Source: DASPXY01 sp038227745 (GTDB lineage: Bacteria; Planctomycetota; Planctomycetia; Gemmatales; Gemmataceae). From it: a stretch of DNA of 6,560 nt. The notes beneath the pieces are model-generated. The model made no database searches, was not told the origin of the DNA, and saw nothing but the letters and a program-made list of their open reading frames with translations. Below are positions 1 through 6,496 of the stretch, one piece after another. Location of the stretch: assembly GCA_038227745.1 (NCBI GenBank), contig JBBRPS010000597.1, forward strand, positions 1 through 6,560, given 5' to 3'. Positions within the stretch are counted from its first letter, which is position 1, and each line of letters opens with the position of its first letter. The position numbers were made by a program, and so were the translations under genes.

Positions 1-199
1 CCAGCTCGCGCGGCAGCGGCAGCGGGTCGGTGCCCGCGGCGAGGCGCAGGTCGCGGGCCGAGTCGAGGAGGGGGTGCCCGGAGGGGAACAGCGTGAAGCG
101 GCTCCCCGACGTGGAACAGCCGCTCAGGAAGAGCGGCGCCAGGAGGAGCGCCCAGACCGGTGCCTGCCGGGCGTGGGACTTGCCCAGGTTACCCGCCAT
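1..199 (-). CDS. Partial secreted lipoprotein, N-terminus only; possibly an envelope export or efflux component
   Basis: This reading frame starts at the ATG complementary to 197-199 and is open for 66 codons to the left edge, so the C-terminus is missing. The N-terminus is a textbook lipoprotein signal: a short charged n-region (MAGNLGKSHARQ), a hydrophobic stretch (residues 13-25, rich in L, A, V, W) and the lipobox LSGC with the acylated cysteine at residue 28. It should therefore be exported by Sec, cleaved before Cys28 and lipid-anchored in the cell envelope. A GGAGG ribosome binding site sits 7 nt upstream of the ATG, which fixes the start. The mature part begins STSGSRFTLFPSGHPLL and ends in the window with PLPLPREL. 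That tail recalls the start of planctomycete polysaccharide-export or TolC-like outer-membrane lipoproteins, but this is from memory and only weakly supported. The lipoprotein call is firm; the function is not. Confidence 0.8.
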   Translation of the reverse strand, partial: MAGNLGKSHARQAPVWALLLAPLFLSGCSTSGSRFTLFPSGHPLLDSARDLRLAAGTDPLPLPREL

Positions 200-206
200 G
201 TGCCGG

Positions 207-211
207 CCTCC
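207..211 (-). promoter_or_regulatory. Ribosome binding site of the lipoprotein gene
   Basis: On the minus strand the sequence reads GGAGG, then seven bases, then ATG. This is a near-ideal Shine-Dalgarno match and spacing, and it decides the start of the divergent lipoprotein gene. Confidence 0.75.
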
Positions 212-261
212 GTACCGTCGTCGTTCCGTAGGTTCTTCCCCAGCTTCCGGGGCGAGTCGTT

Positions 262-312
262 GCTGGCGGCCCTTTCCTTCTTATCGACAGAATTGTTCCT
301 TCCGATGAATGC
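262..312. promoter_or_regulatory. AT-rich intergenic patch, possible divergent promoter region
   Basis: Between the divergent lipoprotein start (199) and the ATG at 305 lies a patch with far more A and T than its surroundings (24 of 40 bases in 271-310, counted by hand). A minus-strand GATAAG at 280-285 could serve as a -10 element for the lipoprotein gene, but no convincing -35 hexamer lies at the expected distance. On the plus strand TTGCTG (260-265) has no well-spaced partner. The patch is a sensible place for promoters, but I cannot define one exactly. Confidence 0.25.
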
Positions 313-661
313 GGCAAATCCGCCTCATCCCAGCGGACCGGCACCCGCGGTTCTCCAGCCCCAACCCGTCGCGCCCCGGATTTCGCGGAGGGTAAAGTCA
401 GGACGAAGTCCTGACCCTGGTCTGCCAGTTCCTGCTGACCGTCGTGGAGGAGGGACACCCAGCCTCGGAGATCCTGGACGACGTCCGGGAGTTCGTTGCC
501 CAGGCAGCCCCCGCCGAAGAGAAGGATGTCGTCAGTTCCCTGGACTCCAAGCGGCTGGGCGCGGAAGATGCGGCGCTGGCTGAAGGGGGAGCGTGGGCTG
601 AAAGGGGCAGGACAGCATCACCGACGCGGCGGGCAGTGAACTCGTGGTGGACATGGGATAG
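305..661 (+). pseudogene. Broken small gene of unknown function (two compensating frame changes)
   Basis: Three adjacent segments in two frames read like one protein of about 118 residues. The first starts at ATG 305 and begins MNAANPPHPSGPAPAVLQ, running to about VAPRISRRVKS near 400. The sense then moves to another frame (396 to about 602), giving QDEVLTLVCQFLLTVVEEG, then an acidic helical stretch with EILDDVREFVAQ and EEKDVVSSLDSKRL. It then returns to the first frame for GQDSITDAAGSELVVDMG and a TAG at 659-661. The first frame has stops at 581-583 and 599-601, and the middle frame has a TAA at 393-395 and no ATG, so no single frame covers the whole. The out-of-register translations are Arg/Gly/Pro-rich, as in non-coding frames, while the joined version is balanced and helical. 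The likeliest reading is a decayed gene; two sequencing indels are the alternative. No Shine-Dalgarno site is seen before 305. I do not recognise the family. Confidence 0.4.
397..415. repeat. Perfect 8-bp-arm palindrome with a GAA loop
   Basis: GTCAGGAC (397-404) and GTCCTGAC (408-415) are exact reverse complements separated by GAA. The element could form a tight hairpin on either strand. It lies where the broken gene at 305-661 changes frame. No U-tract follows, so it is not a standard intrinsic terminator. It may be a small dispersed palindromic element or coincidental coding sequence. Confidence 0.5.
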
Positions 662-692
662 CCGCCGCGGCGCGGGCGGGTAGACTGGATCC

Positions 693-758
693 GCGTGGAG
701 CGTGAGGCGTGGTGCGTGGAGCGAGACACAACGTCGCCTCGCGCCTCACGCTCCACGC
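693..758. repeat. Long inverted repeat (17-bp perfect arms) upstream of the vWA gene, REP-like
   Basis: The 17-base arm GCGTGGAGCGTGAGGCG at 693-709 has its exact reverse complement at 742-758. Pairing continues inward through wobble and further G-C pairs (710-712 with 739-741, 714-716 with 735-737), leaving a loop of about 18 nt. The ten-base word GCGTGGAGCG also recurs as a direct repeat at 693-702 and 714-723. The hairpin ends 20 nt before the ATG at 779. This internal repetitiveness is typical of small dispersed palindromic (REP-type) elements. It could act as a 5' leader structure or as a boundary element. No U-tract follows either arm. Confidence 0.8.
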
Positions 759-769
759 ACGGACGAGAC

Positions 770-774
770 GAGGA
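770..774 (+). promoter_or_regulatory. Probable ribosome binding site of the vWA gene
   Basis: GAGGA lies four bases before ATG 779. The spacing is slightly short, but it is the only purine-rich Shine-Dalgarno-like motif close to a start codon here. It supports ATG 779 over the in-frame GTG at 695, which lies inside the hairpin arm. Confidence 0.45.
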
Positions 775-778
775 TCGA

Positions 779-3610
779 ATGGCGCTCTTGCACCCCGTCT
801 GGCTCCTCCTCGCCGTCCCGCTGGGCGTGTCGCTGCTGCTGTGGCGGTTGCCCTCGCGGTTCTTGCAGGGCCTGCGCGGGGTCATCCTGCTGCTGGTGCT
901 GCTGGCGCTGACGGGCCTGGCTCTGCGGTTGCCGAGCCGCGCCGGGACGGTGATCGTCGTGGCCGACCGCAGCCTGTCGATGCCGGCCGACGCCGACACG
1001 GCGCAGAAGTTGGCCATCGACCTGATCCAGGAGGCCCGCGGCCCCGACGAGCACCTCGCCGTCGTCACTTTCGGGCAGCGGACCGCCATCGAGCGCCTGC
1101 CGTCGGGCGGACACTTCGCGGGCTTCACTCAGGATGTCGGCCGTGACGCCTCCAACCTGGCCGAGGCCATCGAGACGGCCCTGGCCCTGGTGCCGCGCGA
1201 CGCGCCGGGCAAGCTCCTCCTCCTCACCGACGGCCGCTGGACTGGCCGCGACCTCTCCCCGGCGGCCGCCCAGGCCGCCGCCCGCGGCGTCACCCTCGAC
1301 TACCGCTCGCTGCAGCGGCCCGCCGCCGGCGATGTGGCCATCGACCGCATCGAGGCCCCGGGTTCTGTCGGCCCCGGCGAGTCCTTCCTCATCACCGCCT
1401 GGGTCCACGCCCCGTCCGCTCAGGAAGTCGCCTTCGAGCTGCGCCGCGACGGGAAGATCCTCGCCGCCGGCAAGCGTCGTGTCACCGCCGGCCTGAACCG
1501 CCTCACCTTCCGCGACCGCGCCGGCCAGCCCGGGTCCCAGGGGTACACGCTCAAGGTGGACGCCGGCGCGTCCGACCCGGTCCCCGAGAACAACCGCGCC
1601 CGCCTGCTGGTCGGCGTGCGCGGCCCGCGGCCGCTGCTGTTGGTCACCGCCGACCCCGAGAAGTCCGGCCTGGCCCGCCTGCTCAGGGCCGGCGGCCTGA
1701 ACGTCAAGGCGGCGCGGCCGCGCGACTGCTCCTGGGCGCTCGAAGACCTGTCGCGCGCCGCCGCGGTGCTGCTGGAGAACGTGCCGGCCGAGCAGATCGG
1801 CACCGCCGGCATGGAGGCCCTCGCCGCCTGGGTCCGCGAGACCGGAGCGGGCTTGATGATGACCGGCGGCCGCGGCAGCTACGGGCCGGGCGGCTACTTC
1901 CGCTCGCCGCTCGAGCCGATCATGCCGGTGTCGATGGAGCTGCGCAAGGAGCACCGCAAACTGTCGCTCGCGATCGTCGTCGCCCTGGACCGCTCGGGCA
2001 GCATGGCCATGCCCGTCGCCGGCGGCCGCGTCAAGATGGACCTGGCCAACCTCGGCGCCGTGCAGGTGCTCGATCTGCTCGGCCCCTCGGACGAACTCGG
2101 CGTGCTGGCGATCGATACCGTGCCGCACGTCATCCAGCCGCTCCTGCCGGTGACCGACAAGGCCCCGGTCCGCGACCAGATCCTGCGCATTCGCTCCGAG
2201 GGCGGCGGCATCTACGTCTACGTGGCCCTGGAGGCCGCGGCCGAGATGCTGCTCAAGGCGAAGGCGGGGACGAAGCACATCATCCTCTTCGCCGACGCCG
2301 CCGACGCCGAGGAGCCGGGCCGTTACGAGGAGCTGGTGGCGAAGTGCCGCGGGGCCGGCATCACCGTCAGCGTGATCGGCCTGGGCCGCGAGGCCGACAA
2401 GGACGGCGCGCTGCTCAAGGACATCGCGAAGCGCGGCGGCGGCCGCTGCTTCTTCTCCGACAACCCCGAGGAATTGCCGCGCCTGTTCGCCCAGGACACC
2501 TTCGTCGTCGCCCGCAGCTCGTTCCTCGACGAGGTCACGCCGATTCGCACCACCGCCGGCCTGTCCGCCCTGGCCGGCAACCAACGGCTCGGGGGACGGA
2601 GCCCCCTCCTACAGATCGGCGGCTACAACCTGTGCTACCTGCGGCCGGGGGCGAACCTGGCAGCCGTGACGACGGACGAGTACACGGCCCCGGTGGTGGC
2701 GGCCTGGCAGGCGGGGGCCGGCCGCGTGCTGTGCTACACCGGCGAGGCCGACGGCAAGTACACCGGCCCAATCGCCAAATGGGGCGAGGTCGGCGAGTTC
2801 TTCACCAGCCTGGCGCGCTGGACGGCTGGCCCCTCCGGCGAACTGCCGGGCAACATGCTGGTGACGCAGCGGGTCAACAGGGGCGTCGCCGAGATCCGGC
2901 TGCACCTCGACCCGGCGCGCAAGGCCGAGCCGTTCAGCGAGCTGCCGGCCGTGAGCGTGCTGCGCGGACAGGGCGAGGTCAAGCCGCGGGTGGAGAAGGA
3001 CCGCCTGCGCTGGCGCGACGCCGACACGCTGGCGCTGGACGTACCGCTGCACGGCGAGGAAACGGTGCTGGCGACGGTGGCGGTGCCGGGCCACGGTCCG
3101 GTGGCGCTGCCGCCGGCGTGCCTGCCGTACTCGCCGGAGTTTCGCCCGGGCGCGGGCGGCGCGGGCCTGACGACGCTGGAGCGCTTGGCCCGGGCCACCG
3201 GCGGCTGCGAGCGCGTCGAGCTGGCCTCGCTCTGGAAAGAGATGCCGAAGGTGCAAAGGTTGATCGAGATCGGCCCCTGGCTGCTGCTGACGGCAGTGCT
3301 GCTGCTGCTCCTGGAAATTTTCGAGCGCCGCACGGGCCTGTTGACCCGCGGCGGCCGACTCACCTGGGACCGCGTGCGGGCCGCCGGCAGGTTGCCGCGG
3401 CGGCAGCAGAAGCCAGCGACGGCACCGCCGCCCCAGCCGGCCTCCTCCGCCCGGAAAGCCGTCCCCGCCACCGCGCCCCCCGAGCCCGTCCCGAAAGCGG
3501 CCGCCTCCGCGCCGGCCGTCCCGCCTACTTCAGAGTCGCAGCCGACCGGCGCCGGCCTGCTGGATGCGCTCCGCAAGATGCAGGCACGGCGGCCGGGGCG
3601 GAAGGAGTAA
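779..3610 (+). CDS. Membrane-anchored protein with two vWA domains and a glutamine-amidotransferase-like module
   Basis: The protein has 943 residues counted from ATG 779. The frame stays open upstream to GTG 695, but those 28 extra codons read through the hairpin, and MALLHPVWLLLA is the usual start of this protein type. Membrane segments lie at about 3-22 and 32-51. The first vWA domain follows, with metal-site motif DRSLS (63-67), DASNL (123-127) and LLLLTDG (ending 152). An Ig/CARDB-like beta region covers about 189-282. Next comes a class I glutamine-amidotransferase-like fold (about 285-384) with a GGRGSYGPGGY loop at 363-373; I see no convincing catalytic triad, so it is probably structural. 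The second vWA domain has VVALDRSGSM (DRSGS at 404-408), GGGIYVY (475-481) and FADAADAEE around D506. A further beta region (about 612-684) leads to a third membrane helix (about 829-848) and a Pro/Ala-rich tail. The bulk between helices 2 and 3 is probably periplasmic. Such proteins resemble BatA-type vWA proteins common in planctomycetes; the function is unknown and no MoxR or DUF58 partner is visible. Confidence 0.9.
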   Translation: MALLHPVWLLLAVPLGVSLLLWRLPSRFLQGLRGVILLLVLLALTGLALRLPSRAGTVIVVADRSLSMPADADTAQKLAIDLIQEARGPDEHLAVVTFGQRTAIERLPSGGHFAGFTQDVGRDASNLAEAIETALALVPRDAPGKLLLLTDGRWTGRDLSPAAAQAAARGVTLDYRSLQRPAAGDVAIDRIEAPGSVGPGESFLITAWVHAPSAQEVAFELRRDGKILAAGKRRVTAGLNRLTFRDRAGQPGSQGYTLKVDAGASDPVPENNRARLLVGVRGPRPLLLVTADPEKSGLARLLRAGGLNVKAARPRDCSWALEDLSRAAAVLLENVPAEQIGTAGMEALAAWVRETGAGLMMTGGRGSYGPGGYFRSPLEPIMPVSMELRKEHRKLSLAIVVALDRSGSMAMPVAGGRVKMDLANLGAVQVLDLLGPSDELGVLAIDTVPHVIQPLLPVTDKAPVRDQILRIRSEGGGIYVYVALEAAAEMLLKAKAGTKHIILFADAADAEEPGRYEELVAKCRGAGITVSVIGLGREADKDGALLKDIAKRGGGRCFFSDNPEELPRLFAQDTFVVARSSFLDEVTPIRTTAGLSALAGNQRLGGRSPLLQIGGYNLCYLRPGANLAAVTTDEYTAPVVAAWQAGAGRVLCYTGEADGKYTGPIAKWGEVGEFFTSLARWTAGPSGELPGNMLVTQRVNRGVAEIRLHLDPARKAEPFSELPAVSVLRGQGEVKPRVEKDRLRWRDADTLALDVPLHGEETVLATVAVPGHGPVALPPACLPYSPEFRPGAGGAGLTTLERLARATGGCERVELASLWKEMPKVQRLIEIGPWLLLTAVLLLLLEIFERRTGLLTRGGRLTWDRVRAAGRLPRRQQKPATAPPPQPASSARKAVPATAPPEPVPKAAASAPAVPPTSESQPTGAGLLDALRKMQARRPGRKE
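2584..2613 (+). repeat. Possible dispersed-repeat copy inserted in frame in the vWA gene
   Basis: Within the vWA coding sequence a short G/C-block hairpin, GGGGG (2591-2595) and CCCCC (2602-2606) around a six-base loop, is flanked by CGGCTC and TCCTACAG. Read on the minus strand it begins CTGTAGGAGGGGGCTCCG, which resembles text I recall as recurring in planctomycete intergenic DNA. It is translated in frame as QRLGGRSPLLQ between a vWA-following segment and IGGYN, and it uses the codon CTA, out of style for this gene. Whether it is a true dispersed repeat cannot be shown from one copy. Confidence 0.35.
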
Positions 3611-3683
3611 CCGCCGCACTCCCGGGATGCAGGCGCCCACCCCTTCCCCTGCCGCCCTATGATGAAGGAAAAGGGCCTCGCCG

Positions 3684-3689
3684 AGGAGG
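3684..3689 (+). promoter_or_regulatory. Strong ribosome binding site fixing the copA start at 3695
   Basis: AGGAGG lies five bases before ATG 3695, a near-perfect Shine-Dalgarno site. The in-frame ATGs at 3659 and 3662 follow a pyrimidine-rich stretch with no such site, so the shorter start is preferred. CCTC at 3676-3679 can pair with GAGG at 3683-3686, overlapping the site, but a four-base stem is weak. Confidence 0.75.
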
Positions 3690-3694
3690 AGAAC

Positions 3695-6355
3695 ATGCAC
3701 CCGAATTCGCCGTCCGACCAGCCGGTCCCGAAAAAAGCCTTCGGCCTGCTGCCCGTCATCGAGCCCCCGCCCGCCGTCACCGACCCGGTGTGTGGCATGG
3801 CGGTCGAGCCGGCCAGCGCCAGGGCGTCTCACGTCCACGACGGCAAGACCTACTACTTCTGCTGCCCCTCGTGCCAGCGCAAGTTCGAGGCCGAGCCCCA
3901 GCGCTACCTCGGCGGCCACAAGGATGCCTGCGGCGCGGGCGACGTAAAGGCGGAGCACGTCGATCCCATTTGCGGCATGACCGTCGATCCGGCGAAGGCC
4001 GCCGGCTCGACCACTTATCAGGGCCGCACTTACTACTTCTGCAGCACGCACTGTCTGCACAGGTTCGAGGCCGACCCGCAGCGCTACACCGATACCCACC
4101 CCGCTCTCCCTCACGCCGTGGCGGCCGCGGCGGGCACCGTCTATGTCTGTCCGATGGACCCCGAGGTGCGCCAGGACCACCCGGGCGCCTGTCCGAAGTG
4201 CGGCATGGCGCTCGAGCCGGCGGGACCGCCGCCCGCCGCGACGAAGGTCGAATACTCCTGCCCGATGCACCCCGAGGTCGTCAGCGAGCAGCCGGGGAGC
4301 TGCCCGAAATGCGGCATGGCCCTGGAGCCGCGGACGGTCACCGTCGAGGAGGCGCCCAACCCCGAACTCGCCGACATGAGCCGGCGCTTCTGGGTCGGCC
4401 TGGTGCTGAGCCTGCCCGTGTTCGTCCTGGCGATGGCCGACATGATCCCCGGCCGGCCGCTGCACTTCCTCGACATGCGCCTGCTGAACTGGGTGCAGCT
4501 CGTCCTGGCGACGCCGGTCGTCTTCTGGTGCGGCGGGCCGTTCTTCCAGCGGGCCTGGGTCTCCCTCGTCCACCGCAGCCCGAACATGTTCACGCTGATC
4601 GCCCTCGGCGTCGGCGCCGCCTACGTCTACAGCCTCGTCGCCACCGTCGCCCCCGGCCTCTTCCCCGAGGCCCTGCGAAGCATGGGCGGCGTCATGGCGT
4701 ACTTCGAGACGGCCGCGGTGGTGACCGTGCTGGTGCTGCTCGGCCAGGTGCTGGAGGTGCGGGCGCGCAGCCACACGAGCGGCGCCGTCCGCAAGCTGCT
4801 CGGGCTGGCGCCGAAGACCGCGCGCGTGCTCCGGCCCGGCAGCAAGGAAGAGGACGTGCCGCTGCCGCTGATCCGCCCCGGCGATCTGCTGCGCGTCCGC
4901 CCCGGCGAAAAGGTGCCGGTGGACGGCACCGTCACCGAGGGCCGCAGCGCCGTCGATGAGTCGATGATCTCCGGCGAGCCGATCCCGGTCGAGAAGGAGC
5001 CGGGCGCCACGGTGATCGGCGGCACGGTCAACGGCACGGGGGGTCTGGTGGTGCGCGCCGACCGCGTCGGCGACGACACGCTGCTGGCGCACATCGTCCG
5101 CATGGTCAGCGAGGCGCAGCGCAGCCGGGCGCCGATCGAGCGGCTGGTCAACCGTGTGGCGCGCTACTTCGTGCCCGCGGTGGTGCTGGTGAGCGTTGCC
5201 ACCTTCGCCGCCTGGTACGTTTGGGGGCCGGAGCCGCGCCTGGCGCACGCCCTCGTCAACGCGGTGGCCGTGCTCATCATCGCCTGCCCGTGCGCGCTGG
5301 GCCTGGCCACGCCGATGGCGATCGTGGTCGGCACCGGCCGCGGCGCCGAGAGCGGCGTGCTGATCCGCGACGCCGAGGCCCTGGAACTGCTCGAAAAGGC
5401 CGACACGCTCGTCGTGGACAAGACGGGCACCCTGACCGAGGGCAAGCCCCAACTCGCGGCGGTCGAGCCGGCCGCGGGCTTCACCGCGGACGAGCTGTTG
5501 CGCCTCGCCGCCGGCCTGGAGCGCGGCAGCGAGCACCCGCTGGCGTCCGCGCTGGTCAAGGGGGCCGAGGCGAAGGGGCTGCGCCCGAGCGAGGCACAGG
5601 ATTTCCATTCGCTCACCGGCAAGGGCGTGATGGGCAAGGTCGAGGGCCGCACGGTCGTCCTCGGCACGGCCGCCCTGCTCGGTGAACAGGGCATCGACGC
5701 CGGCCCGCTCCAGATGCGCCTCGACGCGCTGCGCGGCGAGGGGCAGACGGTGGTGCTGGCGGCGGTGGACGGCGAACTCGCCGGGCTGATCGGCGTCGCG
5801 GATCCGGTGCGGGCCGCCACGCCTGAGGCGCTGCGGCTGCTGCACGCGGACGGCCTGCGCATCATCATGCTCACGGGCGACAGCAGGAAGACGGCGGAGG
5901 TAGTGGCGCGGCGGCTCGGCATCGACGAGGTGATCGCGGAGGTGCTGCCCGCGCAGAAGAGCGCGGTCATCGAGCGGCTGCAGCGTGAGGGCCGCGTGGT
6001 GGCGATGGCGGGGGACGGCATCAACGATGCTCCGGCGCTGGCGAAGGCTCAGGTCGGCATCGCGATGGGCACGGGGACGGACGTGGCGATGGAGAGCGCC
6101 GGCGTCACGCTGGTGAAGGGCGACCTGCGGGCGCTCGCCCGCGCCCGCCGCCTCAGCCGCGCCACGATGCGGAACATCCGTCAAAACCTGTTCCTGGCCT
6201 TCGTCTACAACACCGTCAGCATCCCGGTCGCGGCGGGGCTGCTCTACCCGCTGCTCGGCTGGACGATCAGCCCGATCTGGGCCAGTGCGGCGATGAGTCT
6301 CAGTTCGCCGTCGGTCGTGGGCAATGCGCTGCGGCTGCGCCGGGTTGAGCTGTAG
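3695..6355 (+). CDS. copA: Copper/silver-translocating P1B-1-type ATPase (CopA) with tandem YHS and heavy-metal-binding domains
   Basis: The protein has 886 residues from ATG 3695. It should pump Cu+ (perhaps Ag+) out of the cytoplasm using ATP. The N-terminus holds two YHS domains, with DPVCGM (30-35) and YYFCCPSC (53-60), then DPICGM (90-95) and YYFCSTHC (113-120). Two heavy-metal-binding motifs follow: CPMDPEV plus CPKCGMALEP (152-175) and CPMHPEV plus CPKCGMALEP (189-212). No HMA-type GMxCxxC domain is seen. The P-type core is complete: four membrane helices (about 231-353), actuator SGE (426-428, where TGE is commoner), CPC in the sixth helix (531-533), DKTGT with phosphorylated Asp575, the P1B SEHP motif (His614-Pro615), TGD (727-729) and GDGINDAP (773-780). 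YN (838-839) and MSLSS with a downstream Asn (867-877) in the last two helices mark P1B-1 copper specificity. The last motif has Pro after SS, where Val is more usual. The gene starts 84 nt after the vWA stop and likely stands alone; no metal-responsive regulator is visible here. Confidence 0.96.
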   Translation: MHPNSPSDQPVPKKAFGLLPVIEPPPAVTDPVCGMAVEPASARASHVHDGKTYYFCCPSCQRKFEAEPQRYLGGHKDACGAGDVKAEHVDPICGMTVDPAKAAGSTTYQGRTYYFCSTHCLHRFEADPQRYTDTHPALPHAVAAAAGTVYVCPMDPEVRQDHPGACPKCGMALEPAGPPPAATKVEYSCPMHPEVVSEQPGSCPKCGMALEPRTVTVEEAPNPELADMSRRFWVGLVLSLPVFVLAMADMIPGRPLHFLDMRLLNWVQLVLATPVVFWCGGPFFQRAWVSLVHRSPNMFTLIALGVGAAYVYSLVATVAPGLFPEALRSMGGVMAYFETAAVVTVLVLLGQVLEVRARSHTSGAVRKLLGLAPKTARVLRPGSKEEDVPLPLIRPGDLLRVRPGEKVPVDGTVTEGRSAVDESMISGEPIPVEKEPGATVIGGTVNGTGGLVVRADRVGDDTLLAHIVRMVSEAQRSRAPIERLVNRVARYFVPAVVLVSVATFAAWYVWGPEPRLAHALVNAVAVLIIACPCALGLATPMAIVVGTGRGAESGVLIRDAEALELLEKADTLVVDKTGTLTEGKPQLAAVEPAAGFTADELLRLAAGLERGSEHPLASALVKGAEAKGLRPSEAQDFHSLTGKGVMGKVEGRTVVLGTAALLGEQGIDAGPLQMRLDALRGEGQTVVLAAVDGELAGLIGVADPVRAATPEALRLLHADGLRIIMLTGDSRKTAEVVARRLGIDEVIAEVLPAQKSAVIERLQREGRVVAMAGDGINDAPALAKAQVGIAMGTGTDVAMESAGVTLVKGDLRALARARRLSRATMRNIRQNLFLAFVYNTVSIPVAAGLLYPLLGWTISPIWASAAMSLSSPSVVGNALRLRRVEL

Positions 6356-6370
6356 GCGCGGGGAGGCGTT

Positions 6371-6389
6371 CCCCACGCTTTCCGTGGGG
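6371..6389 (+). terminator. Hairpin just after copA, possible transcription terminator
   Basis: CCCCACG (6371-6377) and CGTGGGG (6383-6389) form a perfect seven-base stem with a CTTTC loop, 15 nt after the copA stop codon. The position and strength fit a transcript end. The following bases are CCAAGAAGAAGGG with no U-tract, so this is not a classical intrinsic terminator; it may instead protect the 3' end of the mRNA. Confidence 0.45.
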
Positions 6390-6432
6390 CCAAGAAGAAG
6401 GGTTGCGGCAGCAGAGGCCGCCTGGGTGGCCT

Positions 6433-6452
6433 CCTTCCCGTCCTTGGGAAGG
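6433..6452. repeat. Second short hairpin downstream of copA
   Basis: CCTTCCC (6433-6439) and GGGAAGG (6446-6452) are exact reverse complements around the six-base loop GTCCTT. No T-run follows directly on either strand. It may work with the hairpin at 6371-6389 as a 3' structure, or be incidental in this GC-rich DNA. Confidence 0.35.
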
Positions 6453-6496
6453 CCGGTGTCCTACTTTGCCGGGACAGGGAAATATACTGCACGCGG

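Noticed and set aside
601..608. AAAGGGG as a programmed -1 frameshift site in the small broken gene
   Set aside because: The heptamer is not in the X XXY YYZ register relative to the upstream frame, and a second unrelated shift near 397 would still be needed.
695..778. A 28-codon N-terminal extension of the vWA protein from GTG 695
   Set aside because: It reads through the 17-bp inverted repeat, gives an uncharacteristic hydrophilic Arg-rich lead-in before a typical membrane start, and has no ribosome binding site; ATG 779 has GAGGA just upstream.
746..2584. A long minus-strand open frame opposite the vWA gene
   Set aside because: Its composition is that of an antisense shadow in GC-rich DNA, while the plus strand encodes clear vWA motifs over the same bases.
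3616..3630. Palindrome TCCCGGGA (3620-3627) with imperfect flanks between the vWA gene and copA, considered as a metal-regulator operator
   Set aside because: An eight-base palindrome of mostly G and C is expected by chance here, and it lacks the spacing and flanks of a CueR/MerR or CsoR site.
3659..3694. A longer start of copA at the paired ATGs at 3659 and 3662
   Set aside because: These follow a pyrimidine-rich stretch with no Shine-Dalgarno motif, while ATG 3695 has AGGAGG at ideal spacing within the would-be extension.
2344..4959. A long plus-strand open frame overlapping both main genes
   Set aside because: It is Arg/Gly/Ala/Pro-rich with no recognisable domain and runs across two well-supported genes in another frame.
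6368..6391. Similarity of the hairpin GTTCCCCACG...CGTGGGG to type I-E CRISPR repeats
   Set aside because: There is only one copy, the loop is longer than in those repeats, the 3' side does not match, and no second copy appears at a repeat-spacer interval in the remaining sequence.
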